A DNA stretch of 64,000 nucleotides, taken from the NCBI GenBank assembly GCA_005883305.1, contig VBAC01000001.1, forward strand, positions 1,240,001 to 1,304,000, written 5' to 3'. Below are positions 1 through 8,413 of the stretch, piece by piece. The position numbers were made by a program, and so were the translations under genes. Source of the stretch: Alphaproteobacteria bacterium. GTDB taxonomy: Bacteria; Pseudomonadota; Alphaproteobacteria; Sphingomonadales; Sphingomonadaceae. Under the pieces are notes generated by a model, which worked only from the letters and a program-made list of their open reading frames with translations, was not told the origin of the DNA and did not search any database. Each line of letters starts with the position of its first letter. Positions within the stretch are counted from its first letter, which is position 1.

Positions 1-200
1 ATCCGAGCAGGAGGATCACCTCGGCCCCGGCGATCATCATGCCCGCCAGCAGCGCGGCATAGATCAGGTGTCTCCGGCTCATCGCCCCGAGTCTCTCGAG
101 CGGCGCCTCGACCAGCGCCCGATGAAGCGCGCGCGACAGCGGAATCGCGGGAAACAGCCTCATCACCACAATGACCAGCAACACGATGCCCGAGACCATG
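1..200 (-). CDS. Membrane protein, 3' end outside the window
   Basis: The frame opens at an ATG at 200 and runs leftward off the window edge without a stop, giving 66 visible residues. A purine-rich stretch just upstream (gagggagag) is a reasonable ribosome binding site. The N-terminus (MVSGIVLLVIVVMRLFP) is a hydrophobic segment, followed by a basic and acidic loop with SRALHRALVEAPLERLG, then a second hydrophobic segment starting near residue 46. It therefore looks like a small multi-pass inner-membrane protein. I do not recognise the family, and the missing C-terminus prevents a better call. Confidence 0.6.
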
Positions 201-278
201 GCGCTCTCCCTCTTGCCGGTCCGACATAAGTGCGGCGGGGGCGACTCGCTAGGTCGTACGGAAACTCAACTGTCTAAT

Positions 279-380
279 CCCTCCTCCTGAGGGGGAGGGT
301 AGGGTGGGGGTTTACGGCGTTCGCGGTTATTCGCGGATGCTGGAACCCCTCACCCCAGCCCTCTCCCCACGGGAGAGGGA
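279..380. repeat. Intergenic palindromic repeat, family B copy 1
   Basis: The left arm (from 279, ccctcctcctgagggggag) and right arm (to 380, ctctccccacgggagaggga) are inverted relatives with the shared core AACCCC-CACCC-CCCTC. They enclose an unrelated centre of about 40 bases. A second copy with the same arm sequence lies between ku and ligD. Each arm is itself a small hairpin. It fills most of the gap between the partial gene at the window start and the next small membrane protein. Confidence 0.7.
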
Positions 381-434
381 GCCCTATGGACCGCCCGTAG
401 CCCACGCGGAGCCACGGGCGCTCCTTACGGCCTG

Positions 435-719
435 TCAGCCGCCCGCCTGCTCGGACTTGCGGCCGAGAATACCGGTCGCGCCGAGGAGCGATCCGACAAA
501 CCCGCCGGCAATGCCTCCAACGATGATGATCGAGGTGATGTCGCCCTCGGCCCAGTTGGGATGGATTTGGCGCGCGGCGAGGATCGCGGCAGCCATCGCC
601 GCGGCCTTGCGCAGCCAGAAGGCCCACCATGGTCCCGGGCCCGGCCCGCGCGGCGGCGTTCCGCAGAAATCGTCAAACACCCAGCCAGCAGCCGCCACGA
701 GAATATATGTTATCAACAT
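435..719 (-). CDS. Small conserved-looking membrane protein, unknown function
   Basis: The gene encodes 94 residues. The start at 719 is supported by a GGGGGGAG purine run about six bases upstream. The sequence shows an N-terminal hydrophobic stretch (LITYILVAAAGWVF), a Gly/Pro/Trp-rich turn, a second apolar segment (AAAMAAAILAA) and a glycine-rich third segment (IIIVGGIAGGFVGSLLGATG). The last one has the GxxxG spacing of packed membrane helices. It stands alone, divergent from the aminopeptidase gene. No family is recognised. The call that it is real rests on the start context and coherent topology. Confidence 0.6.
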   Translation of the reverse strand: MLITYILVAAAGWVFDDFCGTPPRGPGPGPWWAFWLRKAAAMAAAILAARQIHPNWAEGDITSIIIVGGIAGGFVGSLLGATGILGRKSEQAGG

Positions 720-892
720 GCCGAACTCCCCCCTTCATCTGTGGAAACGCATACTGGTGCAGTGATCTGCGCATCCAAGTTATCGGTCCGACGGGGGCAA
801 TTGGCAATTAATTTCTTGGCCGCAACGATTGCCCGCCCCGGGCACGCTGTTCCAGTTGGCGGCTCTCGCGCGGTTGGGCTAAGCGGGTGCGC

Positions 893-2281
893 ATGATCGA
901 CCTCAAAGCGCTGCTGAAACCCGATCAGGGCCGGAATGCGATTCCACTCCAGCTCGTCGACAGGAAGGGCTTCGAGGCCTGGCTCAAGGACCAGCCCGCC
1001 CGAGTTCGCGGCGCGCTCGATGCCCAGGGCTTTCGCGGCGAGGGCTTCCAGCTTGCAATCCTCCCCGGCGAGCGCGACGAATGGTCCGCGGCGCTGGGAG
1101 TCGCCAATGTCGACGATCTCAGCCCCTGGTGCCTCGCCAAGGCCGCCGAAGCGCTTCCCGAAGGCACTTACCGCGTGGCCGGACGCGGGCCGGGGCCCGC
1201 GGTTCTCGGCTGGCTGCTGGGGCAGTACCGGTTCGATCGCTATAAAAAGGAAAAGAGGCCGGCCGGCCCGCGCGTGCTTCTCACCGACGATCCGGCGCGG
1301 ATCGGCGAGGCGGTGCTCGCGGCCGAAGCGACCTTCCTCGTCCGCGACCTCGTCAACATCCCCGCCGGGGACTTGGGTCCCGCCGAACTGGAGGCCGCCG
1401 TCCTCGCCCTCGCCGACGAAAGCGGCGCAAAGGTTACCGTCACCCGCGATCACGCCTTGGCCGAAGGCTATCCGATGATCGCCGCGGTCGGCGCCGCCGC
1501 CGCCCCGGGCCGCGAGCCGCGCCTGATCGAGCTCGAATATGGCGACCAGCGCCACCCGCGAATCGCCGTCGTCGGCAAGGGCGTCTGCTTCGATTCCGGC
1601 GGCCTCGACATCAAGCCCTCCTCCGGAATGCGGCTGATGAAGAAGGATATGGGCGGCGCTGCGCACGCTCTGGCGCTGGCGCGGATGGTGATCCACGGCA
1701 AGCTCCCGGTCCGCCTCCATTTGCTGATCCCGGCGGTCGAGAATGCCGTCTCGGCCGCCGCCTTCCGGCCGGGCGATGTACTCAAAAGCCGCAAGGGGCT
1801 GACCGTGGAGGTCGGCAACACCGATGCCGAGGGCCGCCTGATCCTCGGCGACGCTCTGGCCAAGGCGGCCGAAGGCGCCCCGGAGCTGATCCTCGATTTC
1901 GCGACCCTGACCGGCGCGGCCCGGGTCGCGCTGGGGCCGGATCTTCCGGCGACCTTCGTCAACGACGAGGCGCTCGCCGCCGAGCTGCTCGCCTGCGGCC
2001 ATGAAGCGTCGGACCCGCTTTGGCGCATGCCCCTGTGGAAGCCTTATGACGAGATGCTCGCGTCGGACATCGCCGATCTCGGCAACATGGCCGAGGCGCC
2101 GATGGCCGGCGCCGTCACCGCGGCCCTGTTCCTCCAGCGCTTCGTCCCGGAGGGCACCCCCTGGGCCCATCTCGACACCTTCGCCTGGCGCTCGTCGGCC
2201 AAACCGGGGCGGCCGAAGGGCGGCGACGCGCTCGGCCTTCGCGCCGCCTGGGAAGTGCTTCGCCGGCGCTACGGCCGATAG
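893..2281 (+). CDS. M17 family leucyl aminopeptidase
   Basis: This is a cytoplasmic metallo-exopeptidase that removes N-terminal residues from peptides. The M17 signature NTDAEGRL is present at about residue 309, and the metal/active-site block KGVCFDSGGLDIKP with MKKDMGGAAH lies around residue 229. Total length is 462 residues, normal for the family. A GTG at 887 lies two codons upstream in the same frame. I prefer the ATG at 893 because neither has a strong ribosome binding site and MIDLKALL resembles the usual N-terminus. The N-terminal domain is divergent, as in the alphaproteobacterial members often called the leucyl aminopeptidase family rather than PepA proper. Confidence 0.9.
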   Translation: MIDLKALLKPDQGRNAIPLQLVDRKGFEAWLKDQPARVRGALDAQGFRGEGFQLAILPGERDEWSAALGVANVDDLSPWCLAKAAEALPEGTYRVAGRGPGPAVLGWLLGQYRFDRYKKEKRPAGPRVLLTDDPARIGEAVLAAEATFLVRDLVNIPAGDLGPAELEAAVLALADESGAKVTVTRDHALAEGYPMIAAVGAAAAPGREPRLIELEYGDQRHPRIAVVGKGVCFDSGGLDIKPSSGMRLMKKDMGGAAHALALARMVIHGKLPVRLHLLIPAVENAVSAAAFRPGDVLKSRKGLTVEVGNTDAEGRLILGDALAKAAEGAPELILDFATLTGAARVALGPDLPATFVNDEALAAELLACGHEASDPLWRMPLWKPYDEMLASDIADLGNMAEAPMAGAVTAALFLQRFVPEGTPWAHLDTFAWRSSAKPGRPKGGDALGLRAAWEVLRRRYGR

Positions 2282-2391
2282 CATTCCGCCGCCGAATCGC
2301 CTCGCTCCCGCGACTAATCGGAAACGAAACGGTCTCTGGAAGGTTGTTACGTTCGAACAGCCTTACCCTCTTACCGAGTCGGAGCAGGAAC

Positions 2392-2760
2392 GTGGCCGAT
2401 CAAGCCCTGCGAAGCTGGATGCACACGCTGATCAACTATGTGCGTTCAGGGCAGCCCGATCTTACCAACCGCCAGATGGCGCTGATGATGCTCGTTTATC
2501 TGACGCCGGGGCCGCACACGGTGCGCGGGCTCGCGCAGCTGCTCGGCGTGTCGAAGCCGGTCATCACTCGCGCCTTGAACACGCTCGGCGCGCTCGGCTA
2601 TCTGCGCCGCGTTCGCGACGAGAGCGACAGGCGCAATGTCTTCGTCGCGAAGACCAGCACGGGACAGGAATTTCTTGAAGGCTTCAACCGCAATCTCGAA
2701 CATTCGGGGAGCGACCGCAGAGCGCCCCGGGAGTCCGGACTCCTCCTCCAGCACGGATGA
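2392..2760 (+). CDS. MarR-family transcriptional regulator
   Basis: The winged-helix region is clear: LTNRQMALMMLVYLTPGPHTVRG is followed by the recognition-helix segment LAQLLGVSKPVITRALNTL and the wing DESDRRNVF. That order is the standard MarR/winged-helix layout for a small dimeric DNA-binding regulator. The GTG at 2392 has GGAG eight bases upstream and gives 122 residues. An ATG at 2344 would add 16 residues but lacks a Shine-Dalgarno sequence. The C-terminal tail after EFLEGFNRNLEH overlaps the next gene and does not look like a conserved helix, so the end may be altered. Its ligand and targets cannot be read from the sequence. Confidence 0.8.
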   Translation: MADQALRSWMHTLINYVRSGQPDLTNRQMALMMLVYLTPGPHTVRGLAQLLGVSKPVITRALNTLGALGYLRRVRDESDRRNVFVAKTSTGQEFLEGFNRNLEHSGSDRRAPRESGLLLQHG

Positions 2761-3586
2761 AGTCTTCCGCCTCGACGGCCCCTCACGGCCGATCGACGCC
2801 CGGATCCACGCCTGGCGCAGCGACCTCGCCGACGTCGCTCTGGCCGGCCGGATCTTCGCTCCTCACTACGCCAGGCCGATCGTCCGCGCCTGCGGCTCTC
2901 AGCCCGCTTTCGTTTGGCCCGGCGCCCTCGGCGACGGCGACGCGATCAGCGAGCTCCTCCCCGGGGAGGAATTCGCGGTGCTCGAATATGCCGGCGGACG
3001 CGCCTGGGGCTTCTGCAAGGCGGATCACGTCGTCGGCTATGTCGAGGCGATCGCTCTGGCCGACCCGATCGAGCCGACCCACGTGGTTTGCGAAAGGAAC
3101 GCGCCGGTCGCCGCCGACGAACGGGTGACCTCGCCGGTCATCGCCCATCTGCCGATGGGCGCCCGGCTTCACGGCCACCCCTGCGGCGGCTGCCTCGCTA
3201 CCGAATATGGCTGCGTTTCGATGAGTCATTTGCGCGCCTTCGACGATCCCGAGCCCGATCCGGTGGTCGTCGCCGAGCGGCTGCTCGGAGTCCCCTGGCT
3301 TCCCGGCGGCCGCAGCGAGCAAGGGATCGACGCCGCCGGCCTCGTCCAGCTCGCGCTCGGCCTCGCCGGAATCCGCTCGCCGCGCCTGCCCGACCAGCTC
3401 AGGAGCTTCGGGGACCCGGTCCCGGACGGCGCCAGAGCGGAGCGGTGCGATCTGGTGCTGTTCGAAGGCGGTGCCGGGCTGATGATCGACGATCTGATGA
3501 TGATCCACGCCAGCGCGGAGTCAGGCCGGGTGACGGTCGAGGCGCTCGCGCTCCATCCCGAGAGGCGATTGCACCGGCTGGCCTGA
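2636..3586 (+). CDS. NlpC/P60-like protein lacking catalytic Cys and His
   Basis: Residues from about 40 onward match the SH3-plus-NlpC/P60 proteins usually found beside this aminopeptidase. An N-terminal bacterial-SH3-like region ends near VSMSHLRAF, and an NlpC/P60 core follows with PWLPGGRSEQGID. Active family members have DCSGLV at the nucleophile, but here the sequence reads DAAGLV. The segment that normally carries the catalytic His (HVGI-type) reads GAGLMIDD. The usual peptidoglycan endopeptidase chemistry should therefore be absent. The start is uncertain. ATG 2636 and TTG 2675 (AGGA five bases upstream) both overlap the MarR frame, while recognisable homology begins near 2750 without a start codon of its own. 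Confidence 0.75.
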   Translation: MSSSRRPARDRNFLKASTAISNIRGATAERPGSPDSSSSTDEVFRLDGPSRPIDARIHAWRSDLADVALAGRIFAPHYARPIVRACGSQPAFVWPGALGDGDAISELLPGEEFAVLEYAGGRAWGFCKADHVVGYVEAIALADPIEPTHVVCERNAPVAADERVTSPVIAHLPMGARLHGHPCGGCLATEYGCVSMSHLRAFDDPEPDPVVVAERLLGVPWLPGGRSEQGIDAAGLVQLALGLAGIRSPRLPDQLRSFGDPVPDGARAERCDLVLFEGGAGLMIDDLMMIHASAESGRVTVEALALHPERRLHRLA

Positions 3587-3644
3587 CCATTGCATTTCGC
3601 TCCCGAAACGAGCACCTTCCCCCGATAACAAAGGGGAGGATGGC

Positions 3645-4061
3645 ATGAACGGAACGATCGGCGCGCCCGCGCCGGCCTGGCTTCGCATCGTCGCGGCGCT
3701 CGGCCTGGTCTGGAACCTGTTCGGTATCTACAATTATCTGATGACCGTGGGAATGGTGGAGGGCATGGACGCCGCCGCCGCCGATTCCATGCCCGCCTGG
3801 GTCACCGGCGCCTTCGCCATCGCCGTCTTCGGCGGAGCCCTCGGCTGCGTCGGCCTGCTCATGCTCAAGCGCTGGTCGAAGCTCCTGCTGCTGCTGTCGC
3901 TGCTCGGCGTGATCGCCATGGACGTGTGGATGTTCGCGCTCTCCGGCCTCAGTTCGACCATGGCCGGGGCGGAAATGGGCGTGACGATCGCGGTGCTGGT
4001 AATCGCCGTCTTCCTCGCCTGGCTCGCTCACGACGCGGACAGGAAAGGCTGGCTCAGCTAG
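3645..4061 (+). CDS. Four-helix integral membrane protein
   Basis: The gene encodes 138 residues with a good ribosome binding site (GGGGAGG) seven bases before ATG 3645. Four hydrophobic segments are visible: LRIVAALGLVWNLFGIYNYL, WVTGAFAIAVFGGALGCVGLL, LLLLLSLLGVIAMDVWMFAL and GVTIAVLVIAVFLAWLAH. The loops are short and the C-terminus is charged. Similar proteins in related bacteria are annotated only as hypothetical or, loosely, as sugar-transporter-like. No substrate-binding motif is visible, so no function is assigned. It is followed by a palindromic repeat and the convergent mltG. Confidence 0.75.
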   Translation: MNGTIGAPAPAWLRIVAALGLVWNLFGIYNYLMTVGMVEGMDAAAADSMPAWVTGAFAIAVFGGALGCVGLLMLKRWSKLLLLLSLLGVIAMDVWMFALSGLSSTMAGAEMGVTIAVLVIAVFLAWLAHDADRKGWLS

Positions 4062-4098
4062 AAGTCCGCTCTCGATCAGCTCGGGCCGGCCAGAAAGA

Positions 4099-4212
4099 GT
4101 CATCCCGGCGGAAGCCGGGACCCATGAACATCGGTCGTTTCAGGAGAGGTGCCGCCGCCTGGCCCGCATCTCACCGTCGGAGTTCATAGGTCCCGGCTTC
4201 CGCCGGGATGAC
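4099..4212. repeat. Intergenic palindromic repeat, family A copy 1
   Basis: The left arm gtcatcccggcggaagccgg at 4099 and its reverse complement ending at 4212 enclose a unique centre of roughly 55 bases. Arms of about 29 bases match almost perfectly. It lies between two convergent genes, where a transcript from either side would fold it into a long hairpin. Two further copies with the same arms occur in this window. Confidence 0.85.
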
Positions 4213-4262
4213 TCGGTTTGGTTGGTCGGCCGAAGACCTGTGCATATCTCACGCTCTAACCC

Positions 4263-5255
4263 TCACATCTCCCCCCGCGCCCGGCGGAGTGCATACCAGC
4301 GCGCGACATTGGCCTGGTGCTGCGCCAGCGTGTCGGCGAAGACGTGACCGCCCGTTCCGTCGGCGACGAAGTAGAGCGCATTGGTCGGCGCCGGATCGAG
4401 CACGGCGGCGATCGAATCGCGCCCGGGATTGGCGATCGGCCCGATCGGAAGGCCGGCCGAGGCGTAGGTGTTGTAGCCGTTATTGGCTCTCAGCTCCGAC
4501 AATAGGATCCGCCGCCCGAGCGGCCGGCCGCGGGTGACCGGGTAGATCACCGTGGGATCGGCCTGGAGCGGCATTCCGCGCCTCAGCCGGTTCGAATAGA
4601 CCCCGGCGATCAGCCGCCGCTCGGAGGGCTTTCCGGTCTCCTTCTCGACGATCGACGCGAGAATGATCGCCGCCTCCGGGCTGACCACCGCCGCGCCCGG
4701 CCTGCGCGCGCGCCACAGCCGGTCGAGCTCGCGCCGCATCGCATTCTGCATCCGCGCGAGCACCGCCGCCCGGCTCTCGCCGCGCCGGTAATTGTAGGTG
4801 TTGGGCAGCACCGAGCCCTCGACCGGCACTTCGATCGCGCCGGTGAGATAGGGCAGCCGCATCAGTCGCTCGTGCACCAGCACGGACGGCATGCCCTCCG
4901 GAACGGTCACCGCCCGCTGCACCGGCCGGCCGAACTGGAGGTGGTGAAGCACCGCCGCCGCGCTCATTCCGGCTGGCAGCAGGAACTCGCCCGCCTGGAC
5001 CGGCGCGTGGGCGCCGAACAGCCGGGCGAAGCCGCGAAAGGTTGTCGCGTTGCCGCGGATCGCGCCCGCCGCCTCGAGCTGCCCGGCCACCTTGGCCACG
5101 CTCGATCCCTGGTCGACGATGATCGTCACCGGCGCTGAGGCCGGCCCGGGCCCCACCCACAGCAGCCACGTCCCAATGCCCGCGGCGAGGATCAGCAGCG
5201 CCGGGACGAACAGGACGAGCAGGAGGCGGCGCGACACCCGGCTTAGGGTCCGCAT
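4263..5255 (-). CDS. mltG: Endolytic murein transglycosylase MltG
   Basis: MltG is an inner-membrane-anchored enzyme that cuts nascent glycan strands and limits their length. The protein is 330 residues with an N-terminal membrane anchor (LLLVLFVPALLILAAGIGTWLL) and a LysM-like region. The YceG catalytic block includes ASIVEKETG with the catalytic Glu, then PLQADPTVIY and YNTYASAGLPIGPIANPG near the C-terminus. Together with LYFVADGTGGH, these are diagnostic. It lies downstream of acpP and fabF on the same strand, an arrangement common in Proteobacteria. A palindromic repeat of 116 bases sits in the 194-base gap after fabF, so coupling to that operon may be reduced. Confidence 0.95.
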   Translation of the reverse strand: MRTLSRVSRRLLLVLFVPALLILAAGIGTWLLWVGPGPASAPVTIIVDQGSSVAKVAGQLEAAGAIRGNATTFRGFARLFGAHAPVQAGEFLLPAGMSAAAVLHHLQFGRPVQRAVTVPEGMPSVLVHERLMRLPYLTGAIEVPVEGSVLPNTYNYRRGESRAAVLARMQNAMRRELDRLWRARRPGAAVVSPEAAIILASIVEKETGKPSERRLIAGVYSNRLRRGMPLQADPTVIYPVTRGRPLGRRILLSELRANNGYNTYASAGLPIGPIANPGRDSIAAVLDPAPTNALYFVADGTGGHVFADTLAQHQANVARWYALRRARGEM

Positions 5256-5290
5256 TCAATTAGGTTTGGCGATTTCCGTCCAATTACAGA

Positions 5291-5406
5291 GTCATCCCGG
5301 CGAAAGCCGGGACCCATGAACTCTGCATCGCCAGAAAAAGCTCCGGACTTTGCCACCCTTTCTTCGCCCTCCGGTGTGCATGGGTCCCGGCCTTCGCCGG
5401 GATGAC
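5291..5406. repeat. Intergenic palindromic repeat, family A copy 2
   Basis: The arms are the same as in the copy at 4099 (gtcatcccggcgaaagccgg and its complement), enclosing a different centre. It occupies the gap between fabF and mltG, which are transcribed in the same direction. In the mRNA it would form a stable stem-loop and could act as a processing or attenuation element. Confidence 0.85.
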
Positions 5407-5449
5407 TCCCTTTTTTGCCCCAAACCTCAATTCTAATTGAGCACGAACC

Positions 5450-6706
5450 CTAGATCGCCTTCATCACCAGGCTGGCATTGGTCCCGCCGAAGCCGAAGCT
5501 GTTGTTGAGCACCGCCTTCACTTCGCGCTTCTTGGCCTTGTGCGGCACGAGGTCGACGCCCTCGGTGCCCTCGTCCGGATTGTCGAGGTTGAGCGTCGGC
5601 GGCACGATCTGGTCGCGGATCGCAAGGATGCAGAAGATCGCCTCGACTGCGCCCGCGCCGCCCAGCAAATGGCCGATCGCCGACTTGGTCGAGCTCATCG
5701 AAACCTTGCCGATCGCGTTGCCAAACAGGCGCTTCACGGCGCCGAGCTCGATCGTGTCGGCCATGGTCGAGGTGCCGTGCGCGTTGATATAGTCGATGTC
5801 GCTCGGCGCCATTCCGGCCTTCTTCAGCGCCATCTCCATCGACCGGTAGGCGCCCGAGCCTTCCGGATGCGGCGCCGTGACGTGATGCGCGTCCCCCGAC
5901 AGGCCGTAGCCCACCACCTCGGCATAGATTTTCGCGCCTCGCGCCTTGGCATGCTCATATTCCTCGAGCACGACGACCCCGGCGCCCTCCCCCATGACGA
6001 AGCCGTCGCGGTCCTTGTCATAGGGGCGGCTCGCCTGCTCCGGCCGGTCGTTGTAGCTCATGTTGAGCGCCCGGGCCTGGGCGAAGCCGGCGATTCCGAT
6101 CGGGCAGATTGTCGCTTCCGCTCCGCCGGCAAGCATGATGTCGGCATCGTCGTCGCGGATCATCCGCGCCGCGTCGCCGATCGAATGGGCGCCGGTCGAG
6201 CAGGCGGTGACGACCGCGTGGTTCGGCCCCATCAGGCCGTATTTGATGCTCACCTGGCCCGAGATGAGGTTGATCAGCCGCCCGTGGACGAAATGCGGGC
6301 TGACGCGTCCCGGCCCCTTTTCGGCCAGCAGCAGGCTTTCGCTTTCGATTCCCGGAAGGCCGCCGATGCCCGAGCCGATCGAGACCCCGGCGCGAAGCCG
6401 GGTCGCCTCGTCCATGTCGGTGAGGCCCGCATCCTCGAGCGCCTGCCCGGCCGCGTCGAGGCCGTAGATGATGAAGGGATCGACCTGCCGCTGCGTCTTA
6501 TGGTCGACGCGCTTGTCCGGATCGAAACCATATTCATGATCCTTCGGCTTCACCTCGCAAGCGATCGTGCACTTCTGGTCGCTCGGATCGAACTTGGTGA
6601 TCCTTCCGGCGCCGCTCTTGGACGCCAGGATGTTCCTCCAGCTCGTCTCGACGTCACCGCCGAGCGGCGTGACGAGACCCAGACCAGTGACGACGACGCG
6701 GCGCAT
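5450..6706 (-). CDS. fabF: 3-oxoacyl-ACP synthase II
   Basis: FabF condenses malonyl-ACP with growing acyl-ACP in cytoplasmic type II fatty-acid synthesis. The Cys-His-His triad is visible in VVTACSTGAHSIG, INAHGTSTMAD and SAIGHLLGGAG. The start is decided by the ribosome binding site: AAGGAG stands nine bases before the ATG at 6706. An in-frame ATG six codons further upstream (6724) would place that site inside the coding sequence. From 6706 the protein is 418 residues, the normal family length, and begins MRRVVVTGLG as usual. It follows acpP after a terminator-like hairpin. Confidence 0.95.
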   Translation of the reverse strand: MRRVVVTGLGLVTPLGGDVETSWRNILASKSGAGRITKFDPSDQKCTIACEVKPKDHEYGFDPDKRVDHKTQRQVDPFIIYGLDAAGQALEDAGLTDMDEATRLRAGVSIGSGIGGLPGIESESLLLAEKGPGRVSPHFVHGRLINLISGQVSIKYGLMGPNHAVVTACSTGAHSIGDAARMIRDDDADIMLAGGAEATICPIGIAGFAQARALNMSYNDRPEQASRPYDKDRDGFVMGEGAGVVVLEEYEHAKARGAKIYAEVVGYGLSGDAHHVTAPHPEGSGAYRSMEMALKKAGMAPSDIDYINAHGTSTMADTIELGAVKRLFGNAIGKVSMSSTKSAIGHLLGGAGAVEAIFCILAIRDQIVPPTLNLDNPDEGTEGVDLVPHKAKKREVKAVLNNSFGFGGTNASLVMKAI

Positions 6707-6727
6707 GTACGGATACTCCTTCAAGAC

Positions 6728-6765
6728 AAAAACGGCCCCCCGACCGGAGACGGGGAGCCGTTTTT
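6728..6765 (-). terminator. Hairpin with T-run between acpP and fabF
   Basis: On the minus strand the sequence reads AAAAACGGCTCCCCG, a short loop, then CGGGG-GCCGTTTTT. This is a GC stem ending in five T residues. It lies 50 bases after the acpP stop and 21 bases before the fabF start codon. The stem is symmetrical and could work in either direction. It probably ends most acpP transcripts and lets a fraction read through into fabF, giving the high ACP:FabF ratio that cells need. That role is inferred. Confidence 0.7.
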
Positions 6766-6815
6766 AAGACAAAGCGGCTCGCTTTCCGCCGGCCGGCGGA
6801 GGCGCTCCCTAAGGG

Positions 6816-7052
6816 TTAGGCCTTGTTCTGGTCGATATAGTCGATCGCGTCCTTGACGGTCGTGATCTTCTCGGCGGCGTCGTCCGGGATCTCGACCCCG
6901 AATTCCTCCTCGAACGCCATGACCAGCTCGACGATGTCGAGGCTGTCGGCGCCGAGATCGTCGATGAAGCTCGCTTCCTCGGTGACCTTGTCCGCCTCGA
7001 CGCCCAAATGCTCGACGACGATTTTCTTCACGCGGTCAGCGGTCTCGCTCAT
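6816..7052 (-). CDS. acpP: Acyl carrier protein
   Basis: The protein has 78 residues, is strongly acidic, and carries the phosphopantetheine attachment motif [10 protein letters not shown] with Ser37. It carries acyl intermediates for fatty-acid and lipid synthesis in the cytoplasm. A GGAAAGG purine run precedes the ATG. It is the first gene of the acpP-fabF-mltG block and is followed by a terminator-like hairpin. Confidence 0.98.
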   Translation of the reverse strand: MSETADRVKKIVVEHLGVEADKVTEEASFIDDLGADSLDIVELVMAFEEEFGVEIPDDAAEKITTVKDAIDYIDQNKA

Positions 7053-7198
7053 AGTTCACCTTTCCCTAGAGGCTTATTCGTTGCCACACGCCCTAGCCGC
7101 ACGCGGGCGGGAAAGGCAAGTGGAGATGGGGTGCGGGTCTCCAGCCCTCGCCTGTCGTCGAGATGGTCTTTTAATCCCTTTTGCGCCACTCAGGAGCC

Positions 7199-8413
7199 AT
7201 GTTGAGGGGGCTGGCGAGCGGATCATGGCTGACGGAGCGGCGGCTCCGCACGATCGCCCTGCTTTCCCTCGCGGCGGCGGTGGCGATGATCGTCTTCCTC
7301 ATCGCCACGGCGCACGGCACTCTGGACCGCTACGGGCGGCCGCTCGGCACCGATTTCTCCGGCGTCTGGAGCGCCGGCCGGATGGCGCTCGACGGCCATG
7401 CGGCCCAGGCCTGGGACTGGGAGGCCCATCACGGCGCCCAGCAGGCACTCCACGGCGATCCCGCCGTGCCCTTTTACGGCTGGCACTATCCGCCCCCGTT
7501 CCTGCTCGTCGCGGCGCTGCTCGCGACGCTGCCCTATCTCGCGGCCCTGTTCGTCTGGCAGGCCACGACGCTCGGCGCGGCCGCCCTGCTCGTGCAGCGC
7601 ATCGTTCCGGGCCGGACCGCGCTGCTCGCCACGCTCGGCGCGCCGGTCGCCTTCATCTGCGTCGCTCACGGGCATAACGGCTTCCTGACCGGCGCGCTGT
7701 TCGGCGGCGGGCTGCTGCTGCTCGACCGGCGCCCGTTCCTCGCTGGCTTCCTCTTCGGCTGCCTGATCTACAAGCCGCAATTCGCGCTCTTGATCCCGCC
7801 GCTGCTGCTCGTCTCCCGGCAGTGGCGCGCGATCCCGGGCGCGGCGCTGTCGGCGGGCCTGCTCGTCGCGCTGACGCTGGCGATCTGGGGCTGGCCGGTA
7901 TGGCGGGCCTTTCTCGATTCGCTGCCGCTCACCCAATCGGTCGTGCTCGAGGCCGGCAGCACCGGCTGGGAAAAGATCCAGAGCCCGTTCGCGATGATCC
8001 GCATGTGGGGCGGCGGCATCGCCTTCGCCTACGCGGTGCAGGCTTTCGCCACCCTCGCCGCGATCGGCGCCGCGCTGTGGCTCGCATGGCAAGGCCGGGC
8101 CGCGGAGCGCAATGCCGCGGCGCTGGCGGCGGCGCTCATCTCCACGCCCTATGTGCTCGACTACGATTTCGTCCTGCTCGGGATCGCCATCGCCTTCCTC
8201 GCGGCCGACGGCCTTCGGAGCGGCTTCCTGGACTGGGAGAAGACCCTCCTCGCTTTCTGCTGGATCGCGCCCTTCTTCGCGCGCCAGCTCGGGGCGCTCG
8301 CTTTGCTACCCCTCGGGCAGGCCAGCGCGATCATCGTGCTCGTGCTGGCGCTGCGCCGCGCCGCCGCGCTCGACGGCGCGCCTCAAAACATCGCCATCCC
8401 GCCGTTGACGTGA
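7199..8413 (+). CDS. GT87/DUF2029-type membrane glycosyltransferase-like protein
   Basis: The gene encodes 404 residues with about ten hydrophobic segments. An N-terminal acidic motif (GTDFSGVWSAG) follows the first helix, and WHYPPPFLL and KPQFALL lie in later loops. This pattern is typical of the DUF2029/GT87 family of polyprenyl-phosphate-dependent mannosyltransferase-like membrane proteins. The acidic residue in the first periplasmic loop fits the GT-C active-site layout. ATG 7199 has GGAG five bases upstream. The last 31 bases overlap the end of the convergent fabG. The donor and acceptor are unknown. Confidence 0.8.
   Translation: MLRGLASGSWLTERRLRTIALLSLAAAVAMIVFLIATAHGTLDRYGRPLGTDFSGVWSAGRMALDGHAAQAWDWEAHHGAQQALHGDPAVPFYGWHYPPPFLLVAALLATLPYLAALFVWQATTLGAAALLVQRIVPGRTALLATLGAPVAFICVAHGHNGFLTGALFGGGLLLLDRRPFLAGFLFGCLIYKPQFALLIPPLLLVSRQWRAIPGAALSAGLLVALTLAIWGWPVWRAFLDSLPLTQSVVLEAGSTGWEKIQSPFAMIRMWGGGIAFAYAVQAFATLAAIGAALWLAWQGRAAERNAAALAAALISTPYVLDYDFVLLGIAIAFLAADGLRSGFLDWEKTLLAFCWIAPFFARQLGALALLPLGQASAIIVLVLALRRAAALDGAPQNIAIPPLT

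Noticed and set aside
713-2284. Long minus-strand open frame (over 500 codons) opposite the aminopeptidase gene
   Set aside because: It is the mirror of a highly GC-biased gene. The encoded sequence is a low-complexity Arg/Ala/Gly mixture with no family motif, and the plus-strand gene has clear M17 signatures.
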